Source: Oligella ureolytica DSM 18253 (lineage in GTDB: Bacteria; Pseudomonadota; Gammaproteobacteria; Burkholderiales; Burkholderiaceae_B). From it: a stretch of 64,000 nucleotides of DNA. The stretch spans positions 94,825 to 158,824 of the forward strand of contig NZ_KB892279.1 in the NCBI RefSeq assembly GCF_000373745.1. Reading direction: 5' to 3'. Position numbers and translations under genes: made by a program. Shown piece after piece: positions 1 to 9,318 of the stretch; the first letter of the stretch is position 1, and each line of letters opens with the position of its first letter. The notes under the pieces were generated by a model. That model ran no database searches. It was not told the origin of the DNA and saw only the letters and a program-made list of their open reading frames with translations.

Positions 1-8
1 AGACATAG

Positions 9-1502
9 ATGAGCGAGACACCCATTATTCCTTTATTAATTAACGGTCAAAAAGTCCAATCTAAAAGTAATAAATATCTGGATGTATTAAATCCTGCCGA
101 CCAATCGGTCGTGGCTAAGGTACCTCTATGCGGTATCGATGAGGTTGATGAAGCCATTGCCAATGCCAAAGAAGCTTACAAAACATGGCGGAACTCAGGG
201 CTTAATCGTCGCATGCGAGTCATGCTGAAACTACAAGAATTAGTCCGTGACAACACGGACAAGCTCGCCGCCATGATCACCAAAGAGCATGGCAAAACCT
301 TACCCGATGCAGTTGGTGAAGTCGGCCGTGGGCTAGAGGCCATTGAGCACGCTTGCTCTGTCGCCAGTATGCAAATGGGTGAGTTTTCAGAAAACGCCGC
401 CAGTGGTGTCGATGTCTACACCCTTATCCAACCCCTCGGTGTTGTGGCCGGCATTACCGCTTTTAACTTCCCCGTGATGCTGCCCTGCTTTATGTTCCCT
501 TATGCCGTCGCTGCAGGTAATACCTTTATCTTAAAACCTTCTGAGCAAGATCCGAGCGCTTCCTTATTTTTAGCCGAATTAGCACTGGAAGCCGGTTTGC
601 CTCCCGGTGTTTTAAACGTGGTCCATGGCGGTCCGGATGTGGCGCAGCATCTATGCGAACACCCTGACATCAAAGCTGTGTCCTTTATTGGTTCAACGCA
701 TGTCGGTACCGAGGTGTATCAACGAGCGTCTGATAACGGCAAACGTTGCCAATCAATGATGGGAGCCAAAAACCACTGCGTGATCATGCCTGATTCAGAC
801 AAAGAAGTTGCCCTTAATCAATTGGTTGGGGCGGCCTTTGGTGCGGCCGGTCAGCGTTGTATGGCAACATCTGTCGCCGTGATGGTGGGTGAAAGCAGCC
901 AATGGGTCGATGAGTTAGTCGAAAGAACCAAAGGCTTAAAAGTCAATGTCGGTACTGACACCACAGCCGACCTAGGTCCTCTAGTCTCCCCTAAAGCTAA
1001 GCAACGCGTCGAAGGACTCATTCAATCAGGCGTTGATGAGGGCGCAAACTTGGTACTGGATGGTCGTAACTGCGTGGTCGCCGGCTATGAAAATGGCAAC
1101 TTCGTAGGGCCTACCATTTTCACCGGTGTCAAGAAGGGCATGCGAATCTATGACGAAGAGATCTTTGGTCCGGTTTTGGCTATTGTCAATGTGGATACAC
1201 TTGATGAAGCCATCGAGTTTATCAATGACAACCCTAACGGTAACGGTGTCGCTATCTTTACACAAGATGGTGGTGTTGCTCGTCACTTCCAGAACAATAT
1301 TGATGTGGGACAGGTAGGTATTAATATTCCTATTCCGGTACCTGTGGCCTGGTTCAGCTTTACTGGTTCACGTGGCTCCAAACTCGGTGATTTAGGTCCT
1401 AACGGTAAGCAGGCCTTCAGCTTCTGGACCCAAACCAAAACAGTAACCGCGCGTTGGTCACACCATGACCGAAATGTTAATACCACCATTGCGATGAAGT
1501 AA
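9..1502 (+). CDS. mmsA: CoA-acylating methylmalonate-semialdehyde dehydrogenase
   Basis: The 497-residue protein is full length for the aldehyde dehydrogenase family. It has the N-terminal Rossmann core, a catalytic cysteine at about residue 284 in the GQRCMA context, the FNFPVMLP stretch near 152-159 and the EIFGPVL motif near 388. Members with the GQRCMA context are CoA-dependent methylmalonate-semialdehyde dehydrogenases, which convert the valine-degradation intermediate to propionyl-CoA with NAD+. The same enzymes can act on malonate semialdehyde. The ATG lies 8 bp into the window, so the promoter and any upstream operon partner are not visible. A strong terminator follows, so it is the last gene of its transcript. 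The family call is secure; the physiological substrate is inferred. Confidence 0.93.
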   Translation: MSETPIIPLLINGQKVQSKSNKYLDVLNPADQSVVAKVPLCGIDEVDEAIANAKEAYKTWRNSGLNRRMRVMLKLQELVRDNTDKLAAMITKEHGKTLPDAVGEVGRGLEAIEHACSVASMQMGEFSENAASGVDVYTLIQPLGVVAGITAFNFPVMLPCFMFPYAVAAGNTFILKPSEQDPSASLFLAELALEAGLPPGVLNVVHGGPDVAQHLCEHPDIKAVSFIGSTHVGTEVYQRASDNGKRCQSMMGAKNHCVIMPDSDKEVALNQLVGAAFGAAGQRCMATSVAVMVGESSQWVDELVERTKGLKVNVGTDTTADLGPLVSPKAKQRVEGLIQSGVDEGANLVLDGRNCVVAGYENGNFVGPTIFTGVKKGMRIYDEEIFGPVLAIVNVDTLDEAIEFINDNPNGNGVAIFTQDGGVARHFQNNIDVGQVGINIPIPVPVAWFSFTGSRGSKLGDLGPNGKQAFSFWTQTKTVTARWSHHDRNVNTTIAMK

Positions 1503-1534
1503 AGCTCAGCTACTGAGTATTAACGCAGCAAAGT

Positions 1535-1567
1535 AAAAGGTCGCGAATATGATATTCACGACCTTTT
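1535..1567 (+). terminator. Bidirectional rho-independent terminator between mmsA and ccp
   Basis: The arms AAAAGGTCG and CGACCTTTT flank a second perfect inner repeat, GAATAT/ATATTC. The hairpin is A-rich on one side and T-rich on the other. It sits between two converging genes and can serve both. Confidence 0.85.
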
Positions 1568-1613
1568 GCTTACTGCTTAACATGAACTAAAAGCATTTAA
1601 TTGAAATTCGAAA

Positions 1614-2660
1614 CTAGCCTTCAGCTGACTCTTGTGGAGCCCATGGATTAGCAAGAGGTGTTTCATCGCTGTTAGGGTATAAAACAGGGATAGTAAACTC
1701 CGGCTGATCACCAGTTAGGGTCTTCAAGAAAGCAACAATGTCTTCAATCTCATTGGCTTCAAACTTTTTACCTAACTGCAAACGACCCATGATATCAACA
1801 GCTTCACTCAAGGTCTTAGCACCACCATCGTGGAAGTACGGGTAGGTTAACTCAACGTTACGTAAAGTCGGTACCTTAAAGTTCATACGGTCGATATCCT
1901 GACCGGTCACACCGGCACGACCCGCCGTTTCATTGTCAGTAACATACGGTTCAACTAGACCCATACGCTGGAACGAGTTACCACCTAAGTTAGGACCGTT
2001 GTGACAAGCGACACAACCACTGTTTTTAAATAGTAAGTAACCATTTAACTCTTGGTCGGTAATTGCATCATCATCGCCTTTTAACCATTGGTCAAAACGC
2101 GCATTAGGCGTAACTAAGGTCTCTTCAAAAGCAGCTAAAGCACCGGTCACTTCTTCGATAGTAATCTCTCTGTCGCCATAAACTGCTTCAAACTCATCAA
2201 CATAGCCCGGAATTGTTTTTAATACGCTCACCGCTAACTCGTGAGTAGAACCCATCTCTAAAGGGTTCGCAATCGGGCCACCGGCCTGTTCGCGTAAGTC
2301 AGCCGCACGACCATCCCAGAACTGTACAAAGTTCAAGCTTGAGTTAAGAACGGTCGGTGAGTTAATTGGACCCTGAGCCCAATAGTCACCAACAGAACTG
2401 ACTAAGTGGTCAGCACCGCCCAGCATTAAGTTGTGGCATGAGTTACAGGAAATAAAACCTGAACGCGATAAGCGAGGATCAAACCAAAGCTTTTTACCTA
2501 AATCAACCTCAGCCTGATTTTCAACAACATGTGGCTCAATTGGTTGGATTAACTCATTGCTAGGTTTGTAACGTTCACCCTCAGCTTGTTGAGCTAACGC
2601 AGGCGTCGCCATAAAACCGAAAACGCCACAGGCTAGTAATGCAGCTGTCAATTTCTTCAT
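1614..2660 (-). CDS. ccpA: Di-haem cytochrome c peroxidase (MauG/CcpA family), periplasmic
   Basis: The 348-residue protein starts with a clean Sec signal peptide (cleavage near ALA-QQ, residue 23). It carries two c-type haem motifs, CNSCH at 72-76 and CVACH at 216-220, the expected layout of bacterial di-haem peroxidases. The family reduces hydrogen peroxide to water in the periplasm with electrons from small cytochromes or azurin. Length and motif spacing are typical. It is a single-gene unit: the convergent mmsA terminator lies downstream, and a perfect FNR-type site with a matching -10 box lies upstream, so low-oxygen induction is likely. Related MauG enzymes share the fold, but no methylamine-utilisation genes are nearby. 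Confidence 0.93.
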   Translation of the reverse strand: MKKLTAALLACGVFGFMATPALAQQAEGERYKPSNELIQPIEPHVVENQAEVDLGKKLWFDPRLSRSGFISCNSCHNLMLGGADHLVSSVGDYWAQGPINSPTVLNSSLNFVQFWDGRAADLREQAGGPIANPLEMGSTHELAVSVLKTIPGYVDEFEAVYGDREITIEEVTGALAAFEETLVTPNARFDQWLKGDDDAITDQELNGYLLFKNSGCVACHNGPNLGGNSFQRMGLVEPYVTDNETAGRAGVTGQDIDRMNFKVPTLRNVELTYPYFHDGGAKTLSEAVDIMGRLQLGKKFEANEIEDIVAFLKTLTGDQPEFTIPVLYPNSDETPLANPWAPQESAEG

Positions 2661-2701
2661 AAATTCCCCCTAGAATTGTAGGATGTTGTAACTTAATTAC
2701 T

Positions 2702-2743
2702 ATGATATATAAGATGATTAGCTTTGGGGTTGATCCTAATCAA
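2702..2743 (-). promoter_or_regulatory. FNR/ANR-type class II promoter of the cytochrome c peroxidase gene
   Basis: A perfect TTGAT-N4-ATCAA palindrome lies at 2730-2743, centre 2736.5. On the minus strand a TATCAT -10 box lies at 2702-2707. This puts the likely transcription start near 2695 and the palindrome centre near -41.5, the class II FNR geometry. The start codon at 2660 follows a leader of about 35 nt. Confidence 0.8.
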
Positions 2744-2912
2744 GCTAGGTAAGCGTTAACCCTCAAAAAACACTCTTTTCACCCGTTTAAGACCGTAATA
2801 TAAGCCCTTAAAACACAAATATGTAACCAAAAAGTAACAATATACCCATTACATGTATAAGGTCTCTTTGATATTATGACTTTTAAAAGCGCTTAAAACA
2901 AGCTATTTACAA
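2744..2912. other. Intergenic stretch between the peroxidase promoter and the pha operon end
   Basis: Together with the promoter on one side and the phaR terminator on the other, this makes up the roughly 305 bp between ccpA and phaR. It is AT-rich. I see no gene, RNA or repeat in it. Confidence 0.5.
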
Positions 2913-2938
2913 CAAAAAAACAGTCGATCAATCGACAT
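2913..2938 (-). terminator. Probable terminator of the phaC-phaB-phaR operon
   Basis: On the minus strand a short hairpin, GTCGAT-TG-ATCGAC (2923-2936), is followed by TG and seven T residues. The stem is short (5-6 bp), so strength is uncertain, but its place about 30 bp past the phaR stop fits. Confidence 0.55.
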
Positions 2939-2965
2939 AGAAAGATGAAAAACAAGTCACACAGA

Positions 2966-3529
2966 CTATTTATCTTTTTTGATGTCTTTTTTTGTCGCTA
3001 ATGGATTAAAGACATTAAAAAGCTGTTGTGTTTGACTCTGCATCTGTTCTTGCATATTGAGATAAAGATCCTTGGTTTGGTCCACATAATTATTCATCAT
3101 GCGACTCATCATAGGATTTTGCATTGACATTAATTCAGCCCAGGCTTCGGGCTTGAATTGAGTTTGGTACAGTTCCTCAGATTGCTTACTAAGCTGCTGC
3201 TGTATTTCTGTAAAGGCCTGCATATTGTGCTCAAGGTAATTACCCATCACCCCTTGCATCGCATGCCCATAAAAGCGAATAATTTGTTTGAGAGTATTGG
3301 TGCTAAACATAGGTACACCACCACTCTCAAGGTCTAAAATAATTTGCAGCAAGATGCTTCGCGTGATGTCTTCGTTAGTCTTCGCATCGACGACCGTAAA
3401 GCGCTCTGACGCTACCACTAACTCCCTAACATCGGCCAACGTAATATACGAACTGGTCGCCGTATCGTATAAACGACGATTAGGATACTTTTTAATTACA
3501 CGCGAATTATCTTGCTTAACTTCTGACAT
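2966..3529 (-). CDS. phaR: Polyhydroxyalkanoate synthesis repressor PhaR
   Basis: The 187-residue protein has the conserved PhaR N-terminal DNA/PHB-binding region, recognised by KKYPNRRLYDT near residues 14-24 and the following ITLADVRELV. A PHB accumulation regulatory domain and a Gln/Met-rich C-terminal third follow. PhaR represses phasin and PHA genes and is titrated off DNA by nascent granules. It is the last gene of phaC-phaB-phaR, 36 bp after phaB. The C-terminal end is Lys/Asp-rich. The family is clear; its targets here, probably its own operon and an unlinked phasin gene, are inferred. Confidence 0.93.
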   Translation of the reverse strand: MSEVKQDNSRVIKKYPNRRLYDTATSSYITLADVRELVVASERFTVVDAKTNEDITRSILLQIILDLESGGVPMFSTNTLKQIIRFYGHAMQGVMGNYLEHNMQAFTEIQQQLSKQSEELYQTQFKPEAWAELMSMQNPMMSRMMNNYVDQTKDLYLNMQEQMQSQTQQLFNVFNPLATKKDIKKDK

Positions 3530-3566
3530 TATTTATTACCAATTCACCAAAAAACTTGATGATATA

Positions 3567-4310
3567 TTAGCCCATGTGTAGGCCACCGTTAACAGAGAAG
3601 TCAGCGCCAGTCGAAAAACCTGACTCATCAGAGGCCAACCAGGCGACAATTGAAGCAATCTCTTCAGGCTCACCTAAGCGACGTACCGGGATAGTACCGA
3701 CAATCTGCTCCAAAATCTCAGGACGAATAGCACGTACCATATCTGTACCAATATAACCCGGAGATACTGTATTGACAGTCACACCGCGGCTCGCAACCTC
3801 TTGGGCTAAAGCCATCGTGAAACCGTGAATACCTGCTTTGGCTGTCGAGTAGTTAGTTTGACCAAACTGACCCTTTTGACCATTAACAGAACTGATATTG
3901 ATGATGCGTCCCCAGCGCTGCTCATACATATGCTCAATAACCTGCTTAGTTACATTAAACAAGCTATTAAGGTTTGTATCCATCACCGCTGACCAATCTT
4001 CAACCGACATTTTACGGAAAACACCATCACGAGTAATCCCGGCGTTATTGACTAACACATCAATAGGACCGATTTCTTCGCGAACCTTTTCAAATGCAAC
4101 AACGGTCGACTCCCAATCAGCAACGTTACCGGCTGAAGCATGAAACTCATAGCCTTCTGCTTTTTGCTCATCTAGCCATTTTTGATAGTTACGAGTAGGA
4201 CCGCAACCTGCGACAACGGTAAATCCATCATCAGCCAAACGACGACAAATAGCTGTTCCTATACCGCCCATACCGCCCGTAACATAGGCAACTTTTTTTG
4301 CTGAGTTCAT
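3567..4310 (-). CDS. phaB: NADPH-dependent acetoacetyl-CoA reductase
   Basis: This 247-residue short-chain dehydrogenase/reductase has the Rossmann motif TGGMGGIG at 11-18, the NNAG motif at 88-91, catalytic Ser141 and the YSTAK motif with Tyr154 and Lys158. Its close match to PhaB enzymes and its position between phaC and phaR mark it as the enzyme reducing acetoacetyl-CoA to (R)-3-hydroxybutyryl-CoA, the monomer for PHB. A good AAGGAG ribosome-binding site precedes the ATG. The usual partner gene phaA (beta-ketothiolase) is absent here. The related FabG activity is less likely given the neighbours. Confidence 0.93.
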   Translation of the reverse strand: MNSAKKVAYVTGGMGGIGTAICRRLADDGFTVVAGCGPTRNYQKWLDEQKAEGYEFHASAGNVADWESTVVAFEKVREEIGPIDVLVNNAGITRDGVFRKMSVEDWSAVMDTNLNSLFNVTKQVIEHMYEQRWGRIINISSVNGQKGQFGQTNYSTAKAGIHGFTMALAQEVASRGVTVNTVSPGYIGTDMVRAIRPEILEQIVGTIPVRRLGEPEEIASIVAWLASDESGFSTGADFSVNGGLHMG

Positions 4311-4499
4311 AAGCCACTCTCCTTTAGATTTTAATGACTTTAGTTATAAATGTAACTGTATGGTATCAATTTGTCTATCAGGTAAAACCTAATATAAAAG
4401 CTTACAAAACACTGACTGTATTAGATACCAATGCAGCTGAAAGAAAATTAATTCAAAGCAATTAGGATGAAACTAAACTGAAATTAAGCGTTTGCTTAA

Positions 4500-6149
4500 T
4501 CAATCTAATGCTTTTACTTTGACGTAGCGCCCCGGCGCTTCCTCAATCACAGGGTACGTTCTGCTACCCATGTTTTTACGAGGACGGATTTTTTTGCCTC
4601 CTTGTTGCTCTAGCCATTCTGCCCAGACCGGCCACCAGCTACCGGGCTTTTCCTCGGCCCCTGCAAGCCAATCACCGGCGCTTTGTGTACGATCAATGTC
4701 ATCAGTTTGACTTTCATTAACCCAATAATTGCGACGATTTTTTTGCGGTGGATTAATGACCCCGGCAATATGTCCGGAAGCTCCCAACACATAACGGACC
4801 GGACCAGGTAAGAGCTTGGCTGACTCAAAGCCTGATTCCCACGGCACAATATGGTCCGCAATGGATGAGTAAACAAAAGAAGGGATGTTGATACGACCAA
4901 AGTTGATCTTCTCACCGCAGACGCTGATATGATCCGGCTTAGCTAAGTTATTTTCTAAGTACGTATTGCGCAAATACCATGCGTAGAAAGGTCCCGGTAA
5001 GTTGGTACTGTCGGCATTCCAAAAAAGAATATTGAAAGCGCTTGGTGCTTCACCCTTGAAGTAATGGCTCACCACGTAGTTCCAAACTAATTCATTAGGT
5101 CTTAACCAAGAGAACGTGCTGTTAAGCATATTCGCAGTCGCTAAACCGCTTTTACCCAGTTGTAGATCGTTTCTGAGTACCATCCCCTCGTCGATAAAGA
5201 CATCCATCACGCCGGTTTCGGTAAAATCCAGGAAGGTGGTTAATAACGTGAGTGATTTGACATTGTCAATGCCACGGGCTTTTTGTATCGCCACTGCAGT
5301 TGCGGACATCGTGCCGCCAACACAGAAAGCTGCCAAGTTAAGCTGCTCTTTACCGCTGATTTCATGAACAATATTCATCGCCTGAATGATGCCGTCTTCG
5401 ATGTAATCATCCCACGTCGCTTCCAAAATACCATCCTTATCATCTGGTAAAGGATTACGCCATGAAATTAGATAGGTGTTGTGGCCTTGCTCAACCAAAT
5501 ACTGAACCATTGATTGATCTTCTTGCAGATCCATAATGTAGTATTTATTAATGCAAGGCGGCACAACCAGCAACGGAGTTTCAAATACCTGATCAGCCGT
5601 TGGCTGGTATTGAATTAACTGAAACAGCTTATTTTCAAAAACAACTGAGCCTTTTGTCGTTGCGATATTTTCACCAATTTGAAAAGCCGTTTCATCAGTC
5701 TGCGTCATGCGTCCCTTGCGCATATCAGCTAACCAGTTCTTCATGCCTTTTTGCAACGACTCACCGGAAGTCTCTTGGAGTACCTTAAGCGCTTCAGCAT
5801 TAAGTGCAAAGAAATTAGATGGGGCAACGGCGGCTAACCATTGCTCAACGGAAAATTGCAGACGGTTTTGTAGCTTTTCCGGCAAATCAAATTGCGTAGC
5901 CATCTTTTCTACTGTCTCTGACGACAAGGCATACAAATGAGCTAACAGATGTAGCTGAGTATTTTCACGCCATGATTCATTGCTAAAACGACGATCTTTA
6001 AGTGCAGGCAGTTCACCCTCTTGGCTGAGTTTGATTAACTCCTGATACTTACTTAAAAAATCTGTTTTTAACACCTTCCAATCACTTGAGCTAGTCAACT
6101 CCTTCCATGAAGCAAGCCATGGATTGTTATTTAAATCAAACTGCTGCAT
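4500..6149 (-). CDS. phaC: Class I polyhydroxyalkanoate synthase
   Basis: The 549-residue PhaC has an alpha/beta-hydrolase core with the lipase-like box FCVGGT and a full catalytic triad: Cys276, Asp432 in ADHIV and His460 in SGHIAG. It polymerises (R)-3-hydroxyacyl-CoA into PHA on granules. Length and single-subunit layout fit class I (short-chain) synthases. The ATG at 6149 is preferred over an in-frame TTG three bases upstream because GGGAG is well placed before it. It is the first gene of the pha operon. The 190 bp to phaB contain no gene, where many relatives carry phaA. Confidence 0.95.
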   Translation of the reverse strand: MQQFDLNNNPWLASWKELTSSSDWKVLKTDFLSKYQELIKLSQEGELPALKDRRFSNESWRENTQLHLLAHLYALSSETVEKMATQFDLPEKLQNRLQFSVEQWLAAVAPSNFFALNAEALKVLQETSGESLQKGMKNWLADMRKGRMTQTDETAFQIGENIATTKGSVVFENKLFQLIQYQPTADQVFETPLLVVPPCINKYYIMDLQEDQSMVQYLVEQGHNTYLISWRNPLPDDKDGILEATWDDYIEDGIIQAMNIVHEISGKEQLNLAAFCVGGTMSATAVAIQKARGIDNVKSLTLLTTFLDFTETGVMDVFIDEGMVLRNDLQLGKSGLATANMLNSTFSWLRPNELVWNYVVSHYFKGEAPSAFNILFWNADSTNLPGPFYAWYLRNTYLENNLAKPDHISVCGEKINFGRINIPSFVYSSIADHIVPWESGFESAKLLPGPVRYVLGASGHIAGVINPPQKNRRNYWVNESQTDDIDRTQSAGDWLAGAEEKPGSWWPVWAEWLEQQGGKKIRPRKNMGSRTYPVIEEAPGRYVKVKALD

Positions 6150-6249
6150 CAATTATCTCCCTTTGATCCTCTGTCGGCCTTTTCAGTTTATCGGCGCGCA
6201 CATACAATTCCTAAGAATTCCATCTGTCACATCATGGTATTATTTCATT

Positions 6250-6279
6250 ATAATATAAAAGTGTTACATTTTTGTGCAA
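6250..6279 (-). promoter_or_regulatory. Candidate sigma-70 promoter of phaC
   Basis: On the minus strand TTGCAC (6274-6279) is followed after 18 bp by TATTAT (6250-6255). The predicted start near 6243 gives a leader of about 90 nt. The -35 region overlaps TGC-rich sequence of the kind PhaR binds; autoregulation is inference only. Confidence 0.45.
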
Positions 6280-6421
6280 ATAATCTGCCTAGGCAACTAT
6301 CATTATAAAAGATTTAACAATTCTTACTTTTACTTATTTACACTATCTATCAAACTAACATACCGAACTGATAAACACTAATACCTACTTTGCTATAGTA
6401 TTATTCAAGTTTGGTATATCT

Positions 6422-7267
6422 CTATTTGAGGTAGGCCACTGTCGCTAAGCGCCCTGTGTTAGGGTTACGGCGGTAGGAATAGAACCAATCAGCGAGCGAA
6501 TAGCTGCAAAGCCCTGAAAAATATATTTGGCAATTCTCATCGACTTTCCCGACAACTTTCAAACGGCAAAGTTTGTGATTCGCAATAGCCACTAAATTTG
6601 CCAAGTATTTGTCTGTGTGATCTTTTTTAATGGTAAAAAAGCGCTCATAGGCGGGGTTTGATTCGATAAACGCTGCTCGTACCTCTGCCCCTACTTCAAA
6701 TACAGCAGCCCCAATCGATGGACCAATCCAGGCATAACAAATAGCACCGGCATATTTGTTCAGCATCGCCTCAATCGTATTTTCGATCACCCCAAGTAAC
6801 AAACTACGCCACCCGGCATGAACCACACCTAAGACTTTGGCATCAGCACCCAACAAAACAATGGGCATACAATCCGCTGTTTGCACGACTAAAGTACGAC
6901 CGATTTTTGTTGTAATCGAGGCATCAGCAATCGCAAGATCATCACCCACTTGCCAATTGTCCGCATCAAAAACTGAGCTCCCATGAACCTGTGAAATCCA
7001 TACCGGCTCTGATGGCAGCCTTGACCTAAGATGAGCTCGATTAGCCAACACCAAGCTGCTCTCTGCCCCTGTTGATAAGCCTAAATTAAACCCGGCCTCA
7101 GTAAAGGCATCCTCATCACCGGAAGTCGAAGTGACATCCTTTCTGCCGCTTTTTGCTGTCGTTGTAAAATAATTCAGACCGGGAAAGGTCGGCCCGCTGA
7201 TAATCGGTAATGTTTGGAGTTCATCATAAACGGCAAAGGGTTTAGGGGTTTGTTGCAGAACACTCAT
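6422..7267 (-). CDS. pgeF: Laccase-domain purine nucleoside/peptidoglycan-editing protein (YfiH/PgeF)
   Basis: This 281-residue member of the multicopper polyphenol oxidase/YfiH family (DUF152) carries the conserved metal ligands: His95 in QVHG, Cys133 in TADC and His150 in HAGW. Family members act on purine nucleosides, and the E. coli protein edits amino-acid errors in peptidoglycan precursors. The ATG at 7267 is chosen because GGAG sits 9 nt before it; a TTG at 7282 and an ATG at 7276 are less well placed. It follows rluD by about 25 bp, the standard rluD-yfiH operon. In vivo role is inferred from the family. Confidence 0.88.
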   Translation of the reverse strand: MSVLQQTPKPFAVYDELQTLPIISGPTFPGLNYFTTTAKSGRKDVTSTSGDEDAFTEAGFNLGLSTGAESSLVLANRAHLRSRLPSEPVWISQVHGSSVFDADNWQVGDDLAIADASITTKIGRTLVVQTADCMPIVLLGADAKVLGVVHAGWRSLLLGVIENTIEAMLNKYAGAICYAWIGPSIGAAVFEVGAEVRAAFIESNPAYERFFTIKKDHTDKYLANLVAIANHKLCRLKVVGKVDENCQIYFSGLCSYSLADWFYSYRRNPNTGRLATVAYLK

Positions 7268-7292
7268 CAGACTCATCTCCAAGTTTTAAATA

Positions 7293-8264
7293 TTAGGACC
7301 AATTAATAGCATCAACGACACCTTGCATGTCTTCCGGTATAGGAGCGACAAACTGCTGCTCACTACCATCAGCAGGGTCAATAAAAGAAAGGCTTTGAGC
7401 ATGCAACATTTGTCGAGTTGCACCTACCCAAGTAGGCCCTCCGTAAATACTGTCACCAATAAGCGGGTGACCCAGACTGGCTAAATGCACCCGAATCTGA
7501 TGCGTTCTGCCTGTTTCCAAGCGACACTCAACAAGACTGACTGAATGATGATCCCACTGGCCTCTGGCCTCACATCGATAGTGTGTTCGTGCCTCTTTGG
7601 CAGCAATTGGTGCGTCTGTGGACATACGTACAGCAACCCGTCTATCGCGCCCAATCGCCGCATCAATCACTCCCTTATCTCCTACATGCCCTTTTGCTAA
7701 CGCCACATACTGACGACCCACGGAACGCTCCTGAAGTTGTCGCACGAGATGTGTTTGAGAAATTTCTGTTCGGGCAATCATTAATAAGCCTGAGGTATCC
7801 TTATCTAAACGATGCACAATCCCCGCACGTGGTATCTGTGCCAATTCAGGAAAATGATATAAGAGACCATTGAGTAAAGTACCACCCCAATTACCTGCCC
7901 CCGGATGGGTCACCATGCCTGCCGCTTTATTAACAATAATAAAATGCTCGGTCGCTGTGACTATCTCTAAATCCATCGCCTCCGGACTAAATGCAGTCTG
8001 CTCTTGTGAAGGTTGTGGTTGCACCCAAATCCTATCCCCGGCTCGTATCGTCTGACGAACCTTAGCTTCTTGATCATTGACCTTAACCCAACCATCTGCA
8101 ATCCAATGCTGCAAGCGCCCACGCGAATGCTCCGGCAATAGCGTCGCCAGCACCTTGTCCAAACGCTCACTGCTAAAACTCAGTGGCATTTCGAACTCTT
8201 GCTCTTCCCATTCTGTCGAGCTTTCATCAAACCCTTCAATTGATTCAATGGATTTATCGTTCAT
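7293..8264 (-). CDS. rluD: 23S rRNA pseudouridine synthase RluD
   Basis: The 323-residue protein has an N-terminal S4 RNA-binding domain (about residues 32-90, ERLDKVLA start) followed by the RsuA/RluA catalytic domain. The active-site Asp lies in IVHRLDKDTSGL. RluD makes the pseudouridines in helix 69 of 23S rRNA (1911, 1915 and 1917 in E. coli). The divergent bamD on one side and pgeF on the other reproduce the usual bamD/rluD/pgeF arrangement and favour RluD over the paralogue RluC. Confidence 0.92.
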   Translation of the reverse strand: MNDKSIESIEGFDESSTEWEEQEFEMPLSFSSERLDKVLATLLPEHSRGRLQHWIADGWVKVNDQEAKVRQTIRAGDRIWVQPQPSQEQTAFSPEAMDLEIVTATEHFIIVNKAAGMVTHPGAGNWGGTLLNGLLYHFPELAQIPRAGIVHRLDKDTSGLLMIARTEISQTHLVRQLQERSVGRQYVALAKGHVGDKGVIDAAIGRDRRVAVRMSTDAPIAAKEARTHYRCEARGQWDHHSVSLVECRLETGRTHQIRVHLASLGHPLIGDSIYGGPTWVGATRQMLHAQSLSFIDPADGSEQQFVAPIPEDMQGVVDAINWS

Positions 8265-8445
8265 TTAACTCTCTTTATAATTGACGATGTGTAGATTTTT
8301 TTGATTAACACTAAAATAATCACTTTGATTTTTCAATGATAATCAGCAACTGTTGCTATGCAATGCAAAAAGGCTGTTATCATTATCTGTATTTATTAGA
8401 ATAATGCATAATATCACGCAAGCATTCTCATTTTAAATTGACCAT

Positions 8446-9270
8446 ATGCAGAAAAAAACCTTAAAGTCCCTTATGCTAATTCTCGGTGTTAGCTTACTGG
8501 CAGCATGCACTAGCACCCAAGATAAAATTAACGATGAGACACTCGGCTGGTCGGCACCTCAACTCTATGAGGAAGCTCGTGACAATGTCCGTAGTAGAAA
8601 CTGGAGCACAGCCAGTACCTACCTACATACGCTTAGCACGCGTTTCCCATATTCCAGCCATGCACAGCAGGCGATGATCGATGAGGCGTATGTTTTATGG
8701 CGTGATGATGAGCCGGAGCAGGCCTTAGTGGTTATTGATCGTTTTAACCGTCTGTATCCTAATCACCCTCACGCAGACTACATGCTTTATCTCAAGGGGT
8801 TAATTACGTTTACCCCTCCGAGCGCTTTTCTAAGCAGATACACGGGTCAGGATCCGAGTGAACGAGACCCTAAGGGCCTGCGTGAATCCTATGAGGCATT
8901 TAGTCAATTAGTTGAGCGTTATCCGCAAAGTCGTTATGCCGAAGACTCTCAGCTACGCCTTAACTGGCTAGTTAATACCATTGCCGAAAATGAGGTTAAC
9001 GTCGCTCAATACTATTATGAGCGTTATGGCTATGTAGCAGCAATTAATCGTGCCCAAGTTGTATTGCGCGACTTCTCCGGAGTGAGTGCCACCGAACGCG
9101 CTTTATACATCATGATGAAGTCATATGAAGCGCTCGGCTTACAGGATCAGGCTAGCGATGCAGAGCGTGTCTTTATGCAAAACTACCCTAACTCCGAGTA
9201 TCTTACCAATGGTTTAAACAAAGACGGTAAGTGGTATGACTTTGTGAAACCATCAAGTTGGTTCAACTAG
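8446..9270 (+). CDS. bamD: Outer membrane assembly lipoprotein BamD
   Basis: The 274-residue lipoprotein has a lipobox ending LLAAC at Cys21, so it should be lipidated and sorted to the outer membrane. The body is a TPR-type repeat protein of the ComL/YfiO family (for example the RFPYSSHAQQAM and RYPQSRYAEDSQ segments). BamD is the essential partner of BamA in beta-barrel insertion. It is divergent from rluD and ends at a terminator that also abuts the convergent helicase gene. Length is a little above E. coli BamD, owing to the C-terminal tail. Confidence 0.94.
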   Translation: MQKKTLKSLMLILGVSLLAACTSTQDKINDETLGWSAPQLYEEARDNVRSRNWSTASTYLHTLSTRFPYSSHAQQAMIDEAYVLWRDDEPEQALVVIDRFNRLYPNHPHADYMLYLKGLITFTPPSAFLSRYTGQDPSERDPKGLRESYEAFSQLVERYPQSRYAEDSQLRLNWLVNTIAENEVNVAQYYYERYGYVAAINRAQVVLRDFSGVSATERALYIMMKSYEALGLQDQASDAERVFMQNYPNSEYLTNGLNKDGKWYDFVKPSSWFN

Positions 9271-9288
9271 TAGCGCTCGATTGCTAAT

Positions 9289-9318
9289 AGGCTTAGTTTT
9301 TTAACTAAGCCTTTATTT
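9289..9318 (+). terminator. Rho-independent terminator after bamD
   Basis: AGGCTTAGTT and AACTAAGCCT form a 10-bp perfect stem with a four-T loop, followed by TTATTTTTT. It overlaps the last codons of the convergent helicase gene. Confidence 0.85.

Noticed and set aside
1026..1286. Antisense open frames inside mmsA and many other genes
   Set aside because: They lie fully within strongly conserved genes, have no ribosome-binding sites and resemble no protein.
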